A stretch of 64,000 bases of DNA from Ignisphaera sp. Lineage in GTDB: Archaea > Thermoproteota > Thermoprotei_A > Sulfolobales > Ignisphaeraceae. The notes under the pieces were generated by a model. That model saw only the letters and a list, made by a program, of their open reading frames with translations. It made no database searches and was not told where the DNA came from. Of the stretch, positions 44,868-54,852 are shown in pieces. The stretch lies in contig JAWBKZ010000003.1 in assembly GCA_038831005.1 (NCBI GenBank), positions 224,820 to 288,819 of the forward strand, in the 5' to 3' direction. The position numbers and the translations under genes were made by a program. Position 1 is the first letter of the stretch; each line of letters starts with the position of its first letter.

Positions 44868-46549
44868 GAGTTATGCCTGTTGTAAGAACATCGTTAAGCA
44901 GGATGCTAAGGTTGATTGGAATAAATGATATAGAAAAGTTAAGGGATACACTATTTAATCTAAAATGTGAAACAGAAGTAGATGAAGATGGTACAATAGC
45001 GATAGAGGTTCAGAGTGATAGAATAGATATGTTTTCAGTTGAGGGTATAGCTTACGCAGCAAGGCTTTATCTGGGTTTGACAATACCTAAATCTATCGAT
45101 TCTAAATCATTTTTTAGAGTCTTTGTAGAACCACCATTAAGGAGACCATATATAGGAATAGCAGCTGTAAAAAACGTTGAATTAGATGAAGAAGCTCTCA
45201 AAGATTTAATAGAATTCCAGGAGAGATTACACATAACGTACGGTAGACATAGAAGGAAGATTGCGATAGGCTTACATGATTTATCTAGAGTTTCGTCTAA
45301 CACTATAGTGTATAAAGATGTCGATATAGATAGAGTAGAAATGGTACCGCTTTTCTCGGAAAGAAGAATTAGTATAAGAGAGGTATTAAATTCAACAGAA
45401 CAGGGAAGTTTATACGGTAGTATAGCGATACATGGAAATATGCACCCAGCCATTATTGTTAGCGATGAAGTTATATCGCTTCCACCAGTAATAAATAGTG
45501 ATATAACCAGGCTCGAACCTTCATCTAGAGATATACTTATTGATGTAACAGGGACAGATTTCAACTCTGTTATCAATGTGCTAAACGTTATAGTTCATGC
45601 ATTGTCATTCTATGGAGGTGAAGTTTTAGGTGCCGAAATTTACTATCCTGATAGAACTACAGTTACACCAGACCTTAAGTGGAGAGAGATTGAGATTGAC
45701 ATAAACTTTGTTGCAAGGTGGCTGGGTCTAGAGGTGAGGAAAGTAATAGAAGAAAGTAATAAAGCTCTACAAAAAATGGGCTATATGTTCAAAGAAATAA
45801 CTAACGAGAAGATGTCAGTTCTAGTTCCACCATATAGATGCGACATAATGCATCCTGTAGACGTAGTAGAAGATATAGCTATAGGGTTCAGATACAATAA
45901 CTTGGGTATAGAACTTGTAGAACCAGTAAAGTCGGTAAAGCTAAGGGTAATGAGGAAAATCGATGTAAAGTCCTTAGCGGAAGTGTTAAGTGAGGTACTT
46001 GTAGGTTTAGGCTACACAGAGGTTAATGTTCTTTCCCTATCATCATCTAAGACTATTGAGCTCGTATCTGATGAACCTTATCTAAAAATCATGAATGCAT
46101 TATCTAAGGAACTTGATGCATTGAGGAACTCGTTAATACCATCTATGCTTACAGTTTTGCGGGATTCACAATATGTAGCTCAACCAGTAAAAATATTTGA
46201 GATAGGTGAAGTAGTAGAAAAGTGTGATACATGTTATACAGGTTGGCGTAACTCTCTTAATGTATTGTTAGCTGTAATGGATAGCGAGATTAGGTTTGAA
46301 GATATACATGCAGATCTATATGCAGTTTTAAGGGAACTCGGTCTAGAGGGTAATTTGACTATAAGAGCTTGTAGGAAAAAGACCTTTATCGATGGTAGAT
46401 GTGGATGTATATTATATGGTGATAAAGAGGTAGGGGTTATAGGAGAAGTCCACCCTGAGATACTCAAATCTATGGGTATAGAATATCCGATAGCTATGGC
46501 AGAATTAAAACTAGATACGCTAGCTAAGGTTATCAGAGGTTTAAAATGA
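44864..46549 (+). CDS. pheT: Phenylalanine--tRNA ligase beta subunit
   Basis: The structural/editing partner of PheS. It has an N-terminal B1-like domain, a B3/B4 editing domain (~80-230), a B5 domain with VPPYRCDIMHPVDVVEDIAIG and a degenerate class II fold at the C-terminus. Its 561 aa is the compact archaeal size, without the bacterial OB and anticodon-binding additions. Translationally coupled to pheS. Confidence 0.95.
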   Translation: MRVMPVVRTSLSRMLRLIGINDIEKLRDTLFNLKCETEVDEDGTIAIEVQSDRIDMFSVEGIAYAARLYLGLTIPKSIDSKSFFRVFVEPPLRRPYIGIAAVKNVELDEEALKDLIEFQERLHITYGRHRRKIAIGLHDLSRVSSNTIVYKDVDIDRVEMVPLFSERRISIREVLNSTEQGSLYGSIAIHGNMHPAIIVSDEVISLPPVINSDITRLEPSSRDILIDVTGTDFNSVINVLNVIVHALSFYGGEVLGAEIYYPDRTTVTPDLKWREIEIDINFVARWLGLEVRKVIEESNKALQKMGYMFKEITNEKMSVLVPPYRCDIMHPVDVVEDIAIGFRYNNLGIELVEPVKSVKLRVMRKIDVKSLAEVLSEVLVGLGYTEVNVLSLSSSKTIELVSDEPYLKIMNALSKELDALRNSLIPSMLTVLRDSQYVAQPVKIFEIGEVVEKCDTCYTGWRNSLNVLLAVMDSEIRFEDIHADLYAVLRELGLEGNLTIRACRKKTFIDGRCGCILYGDKEVGVIGEVHPEILKSMGIEYPIAMAELKLDTLAKVIRGLK

Positions 46550-46594
46550 TCGGTATCAATTAATTATGTAGAAGATTAAACAGGTATGTAGGCC

Positions 46595-47680
46595 ATGGAT
46601 ATAGATAAAAGAATAGAAATAATCAAGAGAAACACTGTCGAAATTGTAACAGAAGAGGAGTTACGCGAAATGTTAATCACAGGCAAAAAACTTAGAGGCT
46701 ATATAGGTTTTGAACCTAGCGGCATAATGCATATTGGGTGGCTTATATGGATGTACAAATTTAAGGACCTTGTAAATGCTGGTATAGAAATGACGCTTTT
46801 TGTTGCTACATGGCATGCGTGGATTAACGATAAATTAGGCGGTAATATGGAATTGATTAAAGCTTCAGCTAATCATGTTATCAAAGTTTTAGAAACATTA
46901 GGAATCGAGGTCCCAGGGTTCAATGTCGTATATGCTGGTGAACTTGTTGAGAGATCCAGCTATTGGGAAAGGATATTGAGAATGTCTAAAAGAGTAAGTT
47001 TGAGCAGGGCTAAGAGAGCTTTAACTATAATGGGTAGAAGAGCTGAAGAAGCAGAACTAGATTTCTCGAAGCTACTGTACCCGTTTATGCAAGTGGCAGA
47101 CATATTTGAAATGGATTTGGATATAGCTTTAGGTGGAATTGATCAAAGGAAAGCACATATGCTAGCGAGAGATATTGCTGAAAAAATGGGATTGAAGAAG
47201 ACTATAGCTATACATACACCATTACTTCCATCGTTAAGAGGTACAACGAAAATGGTTGGTGTTGAGGGTGAGGTAGACGATATATTATCTCAAGTAAAAA
47301 TGAGTAAATCTAGACCTGAGGAAGCAATACTTGTTACAGATAGTGATGAAAACATCCGAATCAAAATCAGATCAGCTCACTGTCCTCCTCGCGATGTTTC
47401 GGATAACCCTGTGATGGCTATAGCTAAGTATATAATATTTGCTGAAGAGCCTAAGAGATTCATTATAGAGCGTCAAGCTAAATATGGTGGAACAATAGAA
47501 ATATACACATATAGAGAACTAGAAGAACTATACACTGGTGGGGATCTTCATCCTCTAGACCTAAAGAATGCTGTGGCAGAAGAACTTATAAAGATTATTA
47601 AGCCTATAAGAGAATCGTTACAAAAAGAACTTGAGCTTTGGAAAAACTTGACTGAAATAGAAAGATCAATAACTAGGTAA
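46595..47680 (+). CDS. tyrS: Tyrosine--tRNA ligase
   Basis: A class I synthetase of the archaeal/eukaryotic kind: GYIGFEPSGIMHIGWL contains the HIGH-like HIGW, GIDQRKAHMLARDIAE contacts the nucleotide, and KMSKS (in QVKMSKSRPE) is exact. Its 361 aa lack the bacterial S4 domain, as expected. It sits 45 bases after pheT and about 13 bases before dnaG in one operon. Confidence 0.94.
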   Translation: MDIDKRIEIIKRNTVEIVTEEELREMLITGKKLRGYIGFEPSGIMHIGWLIWMYKFKDLVNAGIEMTLFVATWHAWINDKLGGNMELIKASANHVIKVLETLGIEVPGFNVVYAGELVERSSYWERILRMSKRVSLSRAKRALTIMGRRAEEAELDFSKLLYPFMQVADIFEMDLDIALGGIDQRKAHMLARDIAEKMGLKKTIAIHTPLLPSLRGTTKMVGVEGEVDDILSQVKMSKSRPEEAILVTDSDENIRIKIRSAHCPPRDVSDNPVMAIAKYIIFAEEPKRFIIERQAKYGGTIEIYTYRELEELYTGGDLHPLDLKNAVAEELIKIIKPIRESLQKELELWKNLTEIERSITR

Positions 47681-47693
47681 GGGATTGATAAAG

Positions 47694-48917
47694 ATGGTAA
47701 AGTATGTTATAAGAGCGAAAATAGAAGTTGATGGTAGTGTAGATAAATCTGATATCATAGGAGCTATATTTGGCTATACTGAAGGTATTTTTGGTGAAGA
47801 ATTCGATCTCAGAGACCTACAGGATAAAGGAAGATTGGGAAGAATAAGTGTTGAAGTAAAGTCACAAGATGGTAAAACTGTTGGGGAAATACTTGTACCA
47901 TCAAATCTAGATAGAATAGAAACAGCATTACTAGCTGCATTACTTGAAAGCGTTGAACGCGTAGGTCCATATCAAGCAAAGATACAGATAATAGACATAG
48001 TCGATATTCGTGCAGAAAGACTTAAAAAAATAATGGATAGGGCTTCAGAAATAGCGAAAAAATTCTTTCTAGAAAAAGCACCAGACATTAAAGAGGTACT
48101 GATCAAAATCTCTGAAAATGTAAGAACAGGAGAGGTGATTCTCTACGGACCTGAGAAACTGCCAGCGGGGCCCGATATCGATAGAAGTGATATCATTATC
48201 ATAGTTGAAGGAAGAGCCGATGTGTTAAACCTTCTTAAGTATGGCTATAGAAACGTTATAGCACTAGAGGGTGCTCATGGATCAAAGATACCGGAAACAA
48301 TAATTAAATTGGCATCTAAAAAGAATGCTATATTATTTGTCGATGGTGACAGAGGAGGAGAGCTCATAGCTAGAGATGTTCTTAAGGTTGCCGACATAGA
48401 TTTTATAGCTAGAGCACCTTCAGGAAAAGAAGTTGAGGAACTTACTGGTAAAGAGATTGCTAAAGCTCTAAAGAATGTTATACCAGCTAAACAATTTCTG
48501 GAACAGATAGAGAAGAAGTCTACAGAGGATATTATTGAGGAAGTTAAGCCAGTTGAAGAAGCTACGGTTCAGCAACAAGTAATTGAGAAATCCGAAGAGA
48601 TATCTATGGAAATACCTGTAGCAGTAATAGAAGAAGGTAGGAAACTTGTTGGAACATTAGAGGCTATACTTTTTGACTCTAAATGGAATGTAATAGAACG
48701 TTTACCTGTAAGAGACTTGGTTGAAAGACTGGGTCAAATAGATTATGGAAAAGTGCATACAATAGTTTTTGACGGTATAATAACGCAAAGACTGCTTGAT
48801 GTTGCTTCAAGCAAGGGTATCAAACTCATTATAGGCGTTAGATTGGGTAACATATTAAGAAAACCTGAAAACATAATGGCTATGACTTTTAACGACATAT
48901 TTGGAACATTTTCATAA
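47694..48917 (+). CDS. dnaG: Archaeal DnaG (Toprim protein of the exosome)
   Basis: The bacterial-type primase homologue of archaea, which is part of the RNA exosome and has weak primase activity. The N-terminal KYVIRAKIEVDGSVDKSDIIGAIFGYTEG is diagnostic. The Toprim core has VEGRAD, LEGAHG and FVDGDRGG metal-binding motifs near residues 170-220. The ATG at 47694 (MVKYVIR) is preferred over the TTG at 47685. It is convergent with polB (11 bases between stops). Confidence 0.95.
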   Translation: MVKYVIRAKIEVDGSVDKSDIIGAIFGYTEGIFGEEFDLRDLQDKGRLGRISVEVKSQDGKTVGEILVPSNLDRIETALLAALLESVERVGPYQAKIQIIDIVDIRAERLKKIMDRASEIAKKFFLEKAPDIKEVLIKISENVRTGEVILYGPEKLPAGPDIDRSDIIIIVEGRADVLNLLKYGYRNVIALEGAHGSKIPETIIKLASKKNAILFVDGDRGGELIARDVLKVADIDFIARAPSGKEVEELTGKEIAKALKNVIPAKQFLEQIEKKSTEDIIEEVKPVEEATVQQQVIEKSEEISMEIPVAVIEEGRKLVGTLEAILFDSKWNVIERLPVRDLVERLGQIDYGKVHTIVFDGIITQRLLDVASSKGIKLIIGVRLGNILRKPENIMAMTFNDIFGTFS

Positions 48918-48928
48918 ACATGTTATTT

Positions 48929-51352
48929 TTACTCCTTCCTACTATAATCGAAAAGCGATTTACTACTTCTCGCCACTCCTTTTAAGTGATTTTCGGTGAC
49001 CCCAAAGTATCCAAGTATTCTTATGACAGCGGGTATTATCTGATGTTCAATGTAATAATCTATGTCAATATCTCGCACATCAGTAGAGATATATGGTCTA
49101 GCTCTCTCGGAAATCTTTCCGTTTCCTCTACATATCACATACCCTATTTTATCTCCTACCTCAACCTTATAGCCCATATTGATGAGTTGTTTAGCTACAG
49201 CAATATGAGGTTGCATCGCTTCATACTCTGGTATAGGTTTTGTGATGGTTTTCCAAATAATGAATGAGTCTATTAATACCTTTCCTTCAGCTATACTCCT
49301 CTTTAAATCTTCAAGCTCTTTTCTAACATAATCTACAGCTTTTTTGTAATCTCCGGTCTTCAGAACTATTTCAGCAACCTTCTCTTGAATATTTTTAGCT
49401 ATATCTGCCCAATCACCTCTAACAGCCTCAAATCCAACTATATCTATGAATCCTTCTGAGGTAAGACCTACATACCTCTTCTTAGCTTCTGTGAAGAACA
49501 CTCTTTTATACACTTTATCGATCTTTATCTCAAGCCCCAGTTCACGCTCTATCTCATCTATAAACATATTTATCTTTTCGGGCTCATATTTAACAAAGAT
49601 AGAATCTGTATCTCCATATATTATTTCCAAATTATACTTCTTGGCTAAATTAAACGCCATCTTGATTATCTGTCTACCATAAGCTGCAACAGCTTCTGCA
49701 CATTCTTTACAATACCATCTAGCACCAGTCCAACCCATATAACCATAACAAGCATTTGCTAAAACTTTTAATGCTTTTTGTCTAGCATCAAGAAGTCTAT
49801 ATTCATATTCATTGTTTTTATATAATTTCATCTGTTCTCTAACGCTTTTTCTAGCTGTTATTAATGATTCAAGTGCAGATTTAAGGAAGGAGGTTGGCTG
49901 ATTCAGGAATCTGTATCCAATTTCTGGAACTTCATAACAATCATTGTTTTTACATAAATACGGATCACGTACATAAGTATCTGGACCTATGTTGTATTTT
50001 ATCATTATATTCGGATACATTGAAGAAAAATCAAGAACAGCAATATTTTCATGAATACCTTTTCTTGGTTCTAGAACTATGGCTCCTCTATAAGGTTCAT
50101 ATGGTCTTTCAGCTCTATTTGGAATCAATTCTCCATAATGATATGCTACCCGCATCAAATACCATTCAAGTCTAAAACCTACACTTGCGGTACCTACTTG
50201 ATCTAATGGTATGCCGGTTACGCTAGAGAGTTGTATTGCGAATGGCAAGAATTTTTCAGCTATACCATACGTAGAAACAATATCATCTTCAGAGTACTTG
50301 AGTAATATCTCACGTAGTTTTTCGTCATCCCAATATCTGTGTATTTCATACCAAGGTACAGTAGTTCTCTTGCTTTTCTTCATAACCCCAAGATAATCCG
50401 CTACTTCATCTAGACTCTTAACTTTTATTTCAGCTATCTCTTCAGCAAAATCAAATAAGTCTACGTTTACACGTCCAGGAATAGATATATGACCATAGAT
50501 GCTTCTGGAAGGTTCTGAACCTATTTTTCTAGATACATCAAGCTTTATACCTAAATGTCTACATCGATCGATAAGATAAGGCCAGTCAAATTGGTTAGAA
50601 TTATAGCCAACAATTATATCTGGATCATATTTGCGAACATATTCTATGAACTCTTTTATTAAATTTCTATCATCTTTATCTCTTGCCGTAATCTTTACTA
50701 TTTCTTTTTCAGAATTCATAAGTGATATTATGATTATAGGATCTCTATCAGGTCTTGGAGTTCCACGAGGATTATAGACCTCTATATCTATAGCTAGGAT
50801 TCTGAGAGTAGGCAAAGATATTCTGTCTATGCGGCCAAGCACATCAACGATTTCAAATTTTTCATCTACTCTATAGCCTGAAGATACACCCTGTCTCATA
50901 ACTTTAAATCTATTCCATGTACATGGATAAATATCATTGTCTATCAAATACCTCATTGAGAATCTTATATCAGCTTCAACTACAGCCCTAATTCCTAATA
51001 ATCTAGAGACATGATTTCGATACTCACGTACATACTCCGGTAGCAATGTTGTTATTTTTAGTGCTGTAGCATGTTCACCATTGAAGCGTTTTTCCATAAC
51101 CTCTATAGATAGTATAGGTGACTTAGGTATAGAGAGTTTCTTAATCTGAGTTATTATGGCCTCAAGCTTTTCTTTATTCGAGTAACTATATTCAACAATA
51201 TCATAGAAATAAGGTCTAAACCTTCTATCTCTAAGTAGTACACGTTTATTATCTTCAGTCACCCCCCATATAACTACATGGGGTTCGTTGCCCAAAACCT
51301 CGTAAGATACATCAAGTATAAATACATCAATGGCATCTTCTTTATTGATCAT
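48929..51352 (-). CDS. polB: Family B DNA polymerase
   Basis: An 807-aa replicative or repair polymerase. The 3'-5' exonuclease is intact: Exo I AIDIEVYNPRG, Exo II VGYNSNQFDWPY, Exo III YSEDDIVSTYG. The polymerase motifs are A DFSSMYPNIMIKYNIGP, B KVLANACYGYMGW and C YGDTDSIFVK. Motif A has SMYPNIM instead of the more common SLYPSII; crenarchaea have several PolB paralogues and I cannot say with confidence which this is. No intein is present. The C-terminus lacks an obvious PCNA-binding motif. Confidence 0.95.
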   Translation of the reverse strand: MINKEDAIDVFILDVSYEVLGNEPHVVIWGVTEDNKRVLLRDRRFRPYFYDIVEYSYSNKEKLEAIITQIKKLSIPKSPILSIEVMEKRFNGEHATALKITTLLPEYVREYRNHVSRLLGIRAVVEADIRFSMRYLIDNDIYPCTWNRFKVMRQGVSSGYRVDEKFEIVDVLGRIDRISLPTLRILAIDIEVYNPRGTPRPDRDPIIIISLMNSEKEIVKITARDKDDRNLIKEFIEYVRKYDPDIIVGYNSNQFDWPYLIDRCRHLGIKLDVSRKIGSEPSRSIYGHISIPGRVNVDLFDFAEEIAEIKVKSLDEVADYLGVMKKSKRTTVPWYEIHRYWDDEKLREILLKYSEDDIVSTYGIAEKFLPFAIQLSSVTGIPLDQVGTASVGFRLEWYLMRVAYHYGELIPNRAERPYEPYRGAIVLEPRKGIHENIAVLDFSSMYPNIMIKYNIGPDTYVRDPYLCKNNDCYEVPEIGYRFLNQPTSFLKSALESLITARKSVREQMKLYKNNEYEYRLLDARQKALKVLANACYGYMGWTGARWYCKECAEAVAAYGRQIIKMAFNLAKKYNLEIIYGDTDSIFVKYEPEKINMFIDEIERELGLEIKIDKVYKRVFFTEAKKRYVGLTSEGFIDIVGFEAVRGDWADIAKNIQEKVAEIVLKTGDYKKAVDYVRKELEDLKRSIAEGKVLIDSFIIWKTITKPIPEYEAMQPHIAVAKQLINMGYKVEVGDKIGYVICRGNGKISERARPYISTDVRDIDIDYYIEHQIIPAVIRILGYFGVTENHLKGVARSSKSLFDYSRKE

Positions 51353-51458
51353 TACGACTCCTACCTAAATATTGAATGTTTTAAGAAACTTATATGGATT
51401 TACGGACAAATCATGACATAACCAATATGCTAAATCTTATATACCTATAAACGAATTG

Positions 51459-51911
51459 TTAACAATTATGCTGACAAACATATTTAATCATTATATATGC
51501 ATCTTCTCCATCTGGATAATAGTTTGAGATCCTGTTGATAATACTATAACCTAATTTTTTGTAAAGAGATATGGCGTCGATATTGGAGGTTCTAACCTCT
51601 AAACGATATTGACAAACATTAAAATTCTCTTTAAATACTTTCTCTATGTGTGCTACAAGTTGTTTACCTAATCCTTTTCTTCTGTATGCTGGATGGATAC
51701 ACAGAGAGATTATATGTCCAAAATTATCTTTTCTCACAATTCCAGCCACATATCCTATGATATTTGATTCTTGTTCTATCACTAAAAATAATTCTGGATA
51801 AAGTGTTAACAACATATACAGAAGTTCTTTAGGATAAGGATCCTTAAAACATAATGTTTCAAGACGATAAATGTTATCTAGGTCTTCTATTCTAGCTTGC
51901 CTAATATGCAA
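51459..51911 (-). CDS. rimI: RimI-type N-acetyltransferase
   Basis: A 150-aa GNAT protein that acetylates N-termini or lysines of proteins, as archaeal RimI/Ard1-like enzymes do. The acetyl-CoA loop is HPAYRRKGLGKQL, followed by YRLEVRTSNIDAISLYKKLGY, the motif typical of RimI. It begins 7 bases after the end of the site-2-type protease gene and is probably co-transcribed. Confidence 0.9.
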   Translation of the reverse strand: MHIRQARIEDLDNIYRLETLCFKDPYPKELLYMLLTLYPELFLVIEQESNIIGYVAGIVRKDNFGHIISLCIHPAYRRKGLGKQLVAHIEKVFKENFNVCQYRLEVRTSNIDAISLYKKLGYSIINRISNYYPDGEDAYIMIKYVCQHNC

Positions 51912-51918
51912 TTTATAT

Positions 51919-53145
51919 CTACCCTGAAAGCAATATATATGATGAAAGACTAGTGGCTACAATAATTATCAATGCATTCAATATATCGATAATTTTCATG
52001 GACACGATCTTGCTAAATTTTGAAGATTGATCAATTGAATATTTTAGAAATAAAGCACCATCAGTTATGAATAACGGTATAGCATTTACCACGAAGAGGC
52101 TGAAGTTTATTACCAATATAGTTGTTAGTAAAAATACTAAATTCTCAAACCATGGCAATCTATATAGCTTACCATTTTTTATAAATACAGTAGCAGAATC
52201 AAAAACAGCTCCTATACATGGTATTGTTTCACTATCTTTCTTATGAGCATTCAAGTATATGTTTAAAGATTCACAGAATCCATTATAGTCACAGATATCT
52301 ATTGATATATTTGAACCTATGGGAAGCTCTTGTACTACTGATACAAATTTGTTAATACTATCTATGGAGATATTATTGATTGCCACTATTATGGTATTCG
52401 GTTTCAGATTTGCTACTCTAGCTGGACATAGTGATGTATTACAGATAGAGCAATTAATAGATGTTATCGCTACGGTTATAGATGGTATGCCAATGATCAT
52501 AGGTGTAAGTGTATTTATTGTTAATAAAATTAAGAAGATAATTAGCGTGGTTATAGCATTACCAAAAATGCCTGCAGAAACTATATTTATTTTCGATCTT
52601 CTTGAAGAATTGTTAAAACTATTTTCATCTAGCTCAACAAAAGCTAACGGCATAAAGAACATTAGTCCAATACCCCAGCTCTTAATTGATACTCCTTCCA
52701 TAATTGCTATAAATGCATGCATAAATTCATGCACTATTACTGCTATGCCTATAGCTATAAATAGGTATGGAACTATATCTTGAAACTTAAAGAGTAGTGG
52801 CACCGGCACCATTACTGGTTGAGGCGCTATAGAGGAAGTTCCAGTTGCATATTCTAAAAATGATTTCACAAACTTTACTATCTCTGGAACAAATACAGAA
52901 TAGAATAAAATTATGCCGAGGAGTGTCACAATTACGAATAATATGTGGAATTTTCTATCTATTGGTCTAGAGAAGTGGGGAGTTCTTTTCTTACCTATAA
53001 ACAGGAGAACACCTCCTACAATAAATTGTAGTCTCAATCTATGTAAAGTTAATTGCTTACCTCGTGTATAAACATTTAATAATGTTGTAACAACAGTAAA
53101 TATTGCGAAAAATACCAGTATATCCAATGCGTTATTCAATATCAT
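51919..53145 (-). CDS. Site-2-type intramembrane zinc metalloprotease (M50)
   Basis: A 408-aa polytopic membrane protein. The zinc motif HEFMHA lies in a hydrophobic helix near residue 139, and the third-ligand region is the NAIPLFITDGALF segment near residue 350 (N-x-x-P-x-x-x-x-D-G). Between them lies a PDZ-like extracytoplasmic domain (~220-315). S2P enzymes cut transmembrane anchors in regulated proteolysis; the substrate is not known. Its 5' end would overlap the divergent nucleotidyltransferase frame if that gene used its farthest upstream start. Confidence 0.9.
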   Translation of the reverse strand: MILNNALDILVFFAIFTVVTTLLNVYTRGKQLTLHRLRLQFIVGGVLLFIGKKRTPHFSRPIDRKFHILFVIVTLLGIILFYSVFVPEIVKFVKSFLEYATGTSSIAPQPVMVPVPLLFKFQDIVPYLFIAIGIAVIVHEFMHAFIAIMEGVSIKSWGIGLMFFMPLAFVELDENSFNNSSRRSKINIVSAGIFGNAITTLIIFLILLTINTLTPMIIGIPSITVAITSINCSICNTSLCPARVANLKPNTIIVAINNISIDSINKFVSVVQELPIGSNISIDICDYNGFCESLNIYLNAHKKDSETIPCIGAVFDSATVFIKNGKLYRLPWFENLVFLLTTILVINFSLFVVNAIPLFITDGALFLKYSIDQSSKFSKIVSMKIIDILNALIIIVATSLSSYILLSG

Positions 53146-53171
53146 ACACCATACTGTTTGATGATCATGTT

Positions 53172-53882
53172 ATGGTTAGCTATGTGAAAGAGGTTATATA
53201 TTCAGATGAACATTGGCAGACTCTTAGAGATAAGCGAGCTAAGGGTTTAAAGCTACTTGAGGTACTTATGAACTGTGGCTATATGTTACCCATTATCCAT
53301 GGCAGTGTAGCACGTGGAGATGTTTCCAAGGACAGCGATGTTGATGTGGCTTTACTTTATCCCTATCCTATCGGTATGATTAAAATGTGTCTAGAAGAGA
53401 ACGATATTAATGTACATAACATTAGGATTGTTCAGCCTACACCTAGACATACACCTAAAGTATACGTATATCTAGATCCATATGAAGAAGAATCCATATC
53501 AATACCTTTAGCACCTCTTGAGAATCTTGAGATCGAGTACTACAGATTTAGCGGATATATCGTTAGAGACGATATTATAGCAGAAAGAAGGGTTAATGGG
53601 GTTAACAAGAACCTGTTACTCATAATACCAACTGATAGAGGTCATGTAGAGATACCTGTTCTAGGTAATGAGGGTTATGTCTGTAAGATATTGGGAGTAT
53701 CCATAGATATTGTTAAAGATCGTACTGAAGCACTGATTAGAAGATCTCGTGAAGGTCATACAGGTTTATTTATTGATATAGATGTACCGTATTTTGAAGA
53801 AGTAGAACAATTTATAGAAAAACTCTGCATAAATAATATGATCTTCAGGAGAGCTGTGGCAAGATATGGGCTCTGCGCATAA
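53172..53882 (+). CDS. Nucleotidyltransferase-fold protein (Pol beta superfamily)
   Basis: A 236-aa protein with HGSVARGDVSKDSDVDVALL, the G-S...D-x-D signature of the Pol beta/MNT nucleotidyltransferases, near residues 41-60. A ~170-residue C-terminal domain of unknown type follows. ATG 53172 (MVSYVKEVIY) is chosen because earlier in-frame ATGs (53103, 53127) overlap the start of the divergent protease gene. The last 17 bases overlap the radical SAM gene, so these two are translationally linked. Confidence 0.85.
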   Translation: MVSYVKEVIYSDEHWQTLRDKRAKGLKLLEVLMNCGYMLPIIHGSVARGDVSKDSDVDVALLYPYPIGMIKMCLEENDINVHNIRIVQPTPRHTPKVYVYLDPYEEESISIPLAPLENLEIEYYRFSGYIVRDDIIAERRVNGVNKNLLLIIPTDRGHVEIPVLGNEGYVCKILGVSIDIVKDRTEALIRRSREGHTGLFIDIDVPYFEEVEQFIEKLCINNMIFRRAVARYGLCA

Positions 53883-54774
53883 GGTATATAGTTATGGTAT
53901 TTTAGGGACATGGTATGGTGAAGTTCCTAATGGATGTAGGTACTGTATCAAGGGATCTAAATCGGTTATATTTGTTTCTGGTACTTGTGGTGTTGATTGT
54001 TTTTATTGTCCTATAAGCTTTGAGCGTAGAAAACCTAATGCATTCTATGTCGATGAAGAGAGATTTGCGAATATGATGGATATTGTAGATGAAATTGTCT
54101 TTATAAAAGCAGAAGGAGCGTCTATAACAGGTGGTGAACCCTTCCAGGTCTACTACATTGTTGCAAATATTATTAAGACTCTTAAGGATGTATTGGGAGA
54201 AAAGTTCCATATCCATTTGTATTCCTCAGGCTTCGGAACAACTAAGGAAGCCATAAAACATCTCGCATCTCTAGGACTAGATGAAATAAGGTTTCATATA
54301 GTTGATAGTAGTGTAATGAAACTTGTTGAATTTACTGTTAGAGAGACGAGCATGGACGTAGGTATCGAGGTTCCAGCTTTACTGGATTTTGATTGGCTAT
54401 GGAGGATAGTTATAGATGCTGAAAAAAGTGGCGCAAAATTTGTTAACATAAATGAACTCGAGGTTAGTGAAACAAATATAGAAGACGTACTTATTCGAGG
54501 ATTTAAACTTAGTGATGATGGTAGAAGCGTTCGTGGTAGTGCTGAAGTAGCAAAAAAAGTAATAGAGAAAGCTTCTCAAGAAGGATTGAACATCTCTGTG
54601 CACTTTTGTTCAGCATTATACAAGGATGTTATTCAGCATAGGAATAGGCTTAAGAGAAAATCATGGATATGTTCTCAACCTACAGATGAGCTTAATGATG
54701 ATGGAACGATTAGGAGGAGGGATAGAGACATAGTACCCCTCATGCATTTATGTAGCAACTATATAAAGATATAA
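53866..54774 (+). CDS. Radical SAM protein, COG2108-like
   Basis: A 302-aa radical SAM protein with the cluster motif CGVDCFYC (C-x3-C-x2-C) near residue 43 and the SAM-binding GGEPF strand. Two further cysteines precede it (NGCRYC near 23-26). The family (COG2108) resembles pyruvate formate-lyase activases but is uncharacterised. It forms an operon with the nucleotidyltransferase upstream and is followed 78 bases later by a second radical SAM gene. Confidence 0.87.
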   Translation: MGSAHKVYSYGILGTWYGEVPNGCRYCIKGSKSVIFVSGTCGVDCFYCPISFERRKPNAFYVDEERFANMMDIVDEIVFIKAEGASITGGEPFQVYYIVANIIKTLKDVLGEKFHIHLYSSGFGTTKEAIKHLASLGLDEIRFHIVDSSVMKLVEFTVRETSMDVGIEVPALLDFDWLWRIVIDAEKSGAKFVNINELEVSETNIEDVLIRGFKLSDDGRSVRGSAEVAKKVIEKASQEGLNISVHFCSALYKDVIQHRNRLKRKSWICSQPTDELNDDGTIRRRDRDIVPLMHLCSNYIKI

Positions 54775-54852
54775 GTATTGTATACAGTATTACCCTAAGG
54801 TTACTGTAGATCTGTGTATAGCAACATTGATAATAGATAGAGGGGAAGATAT

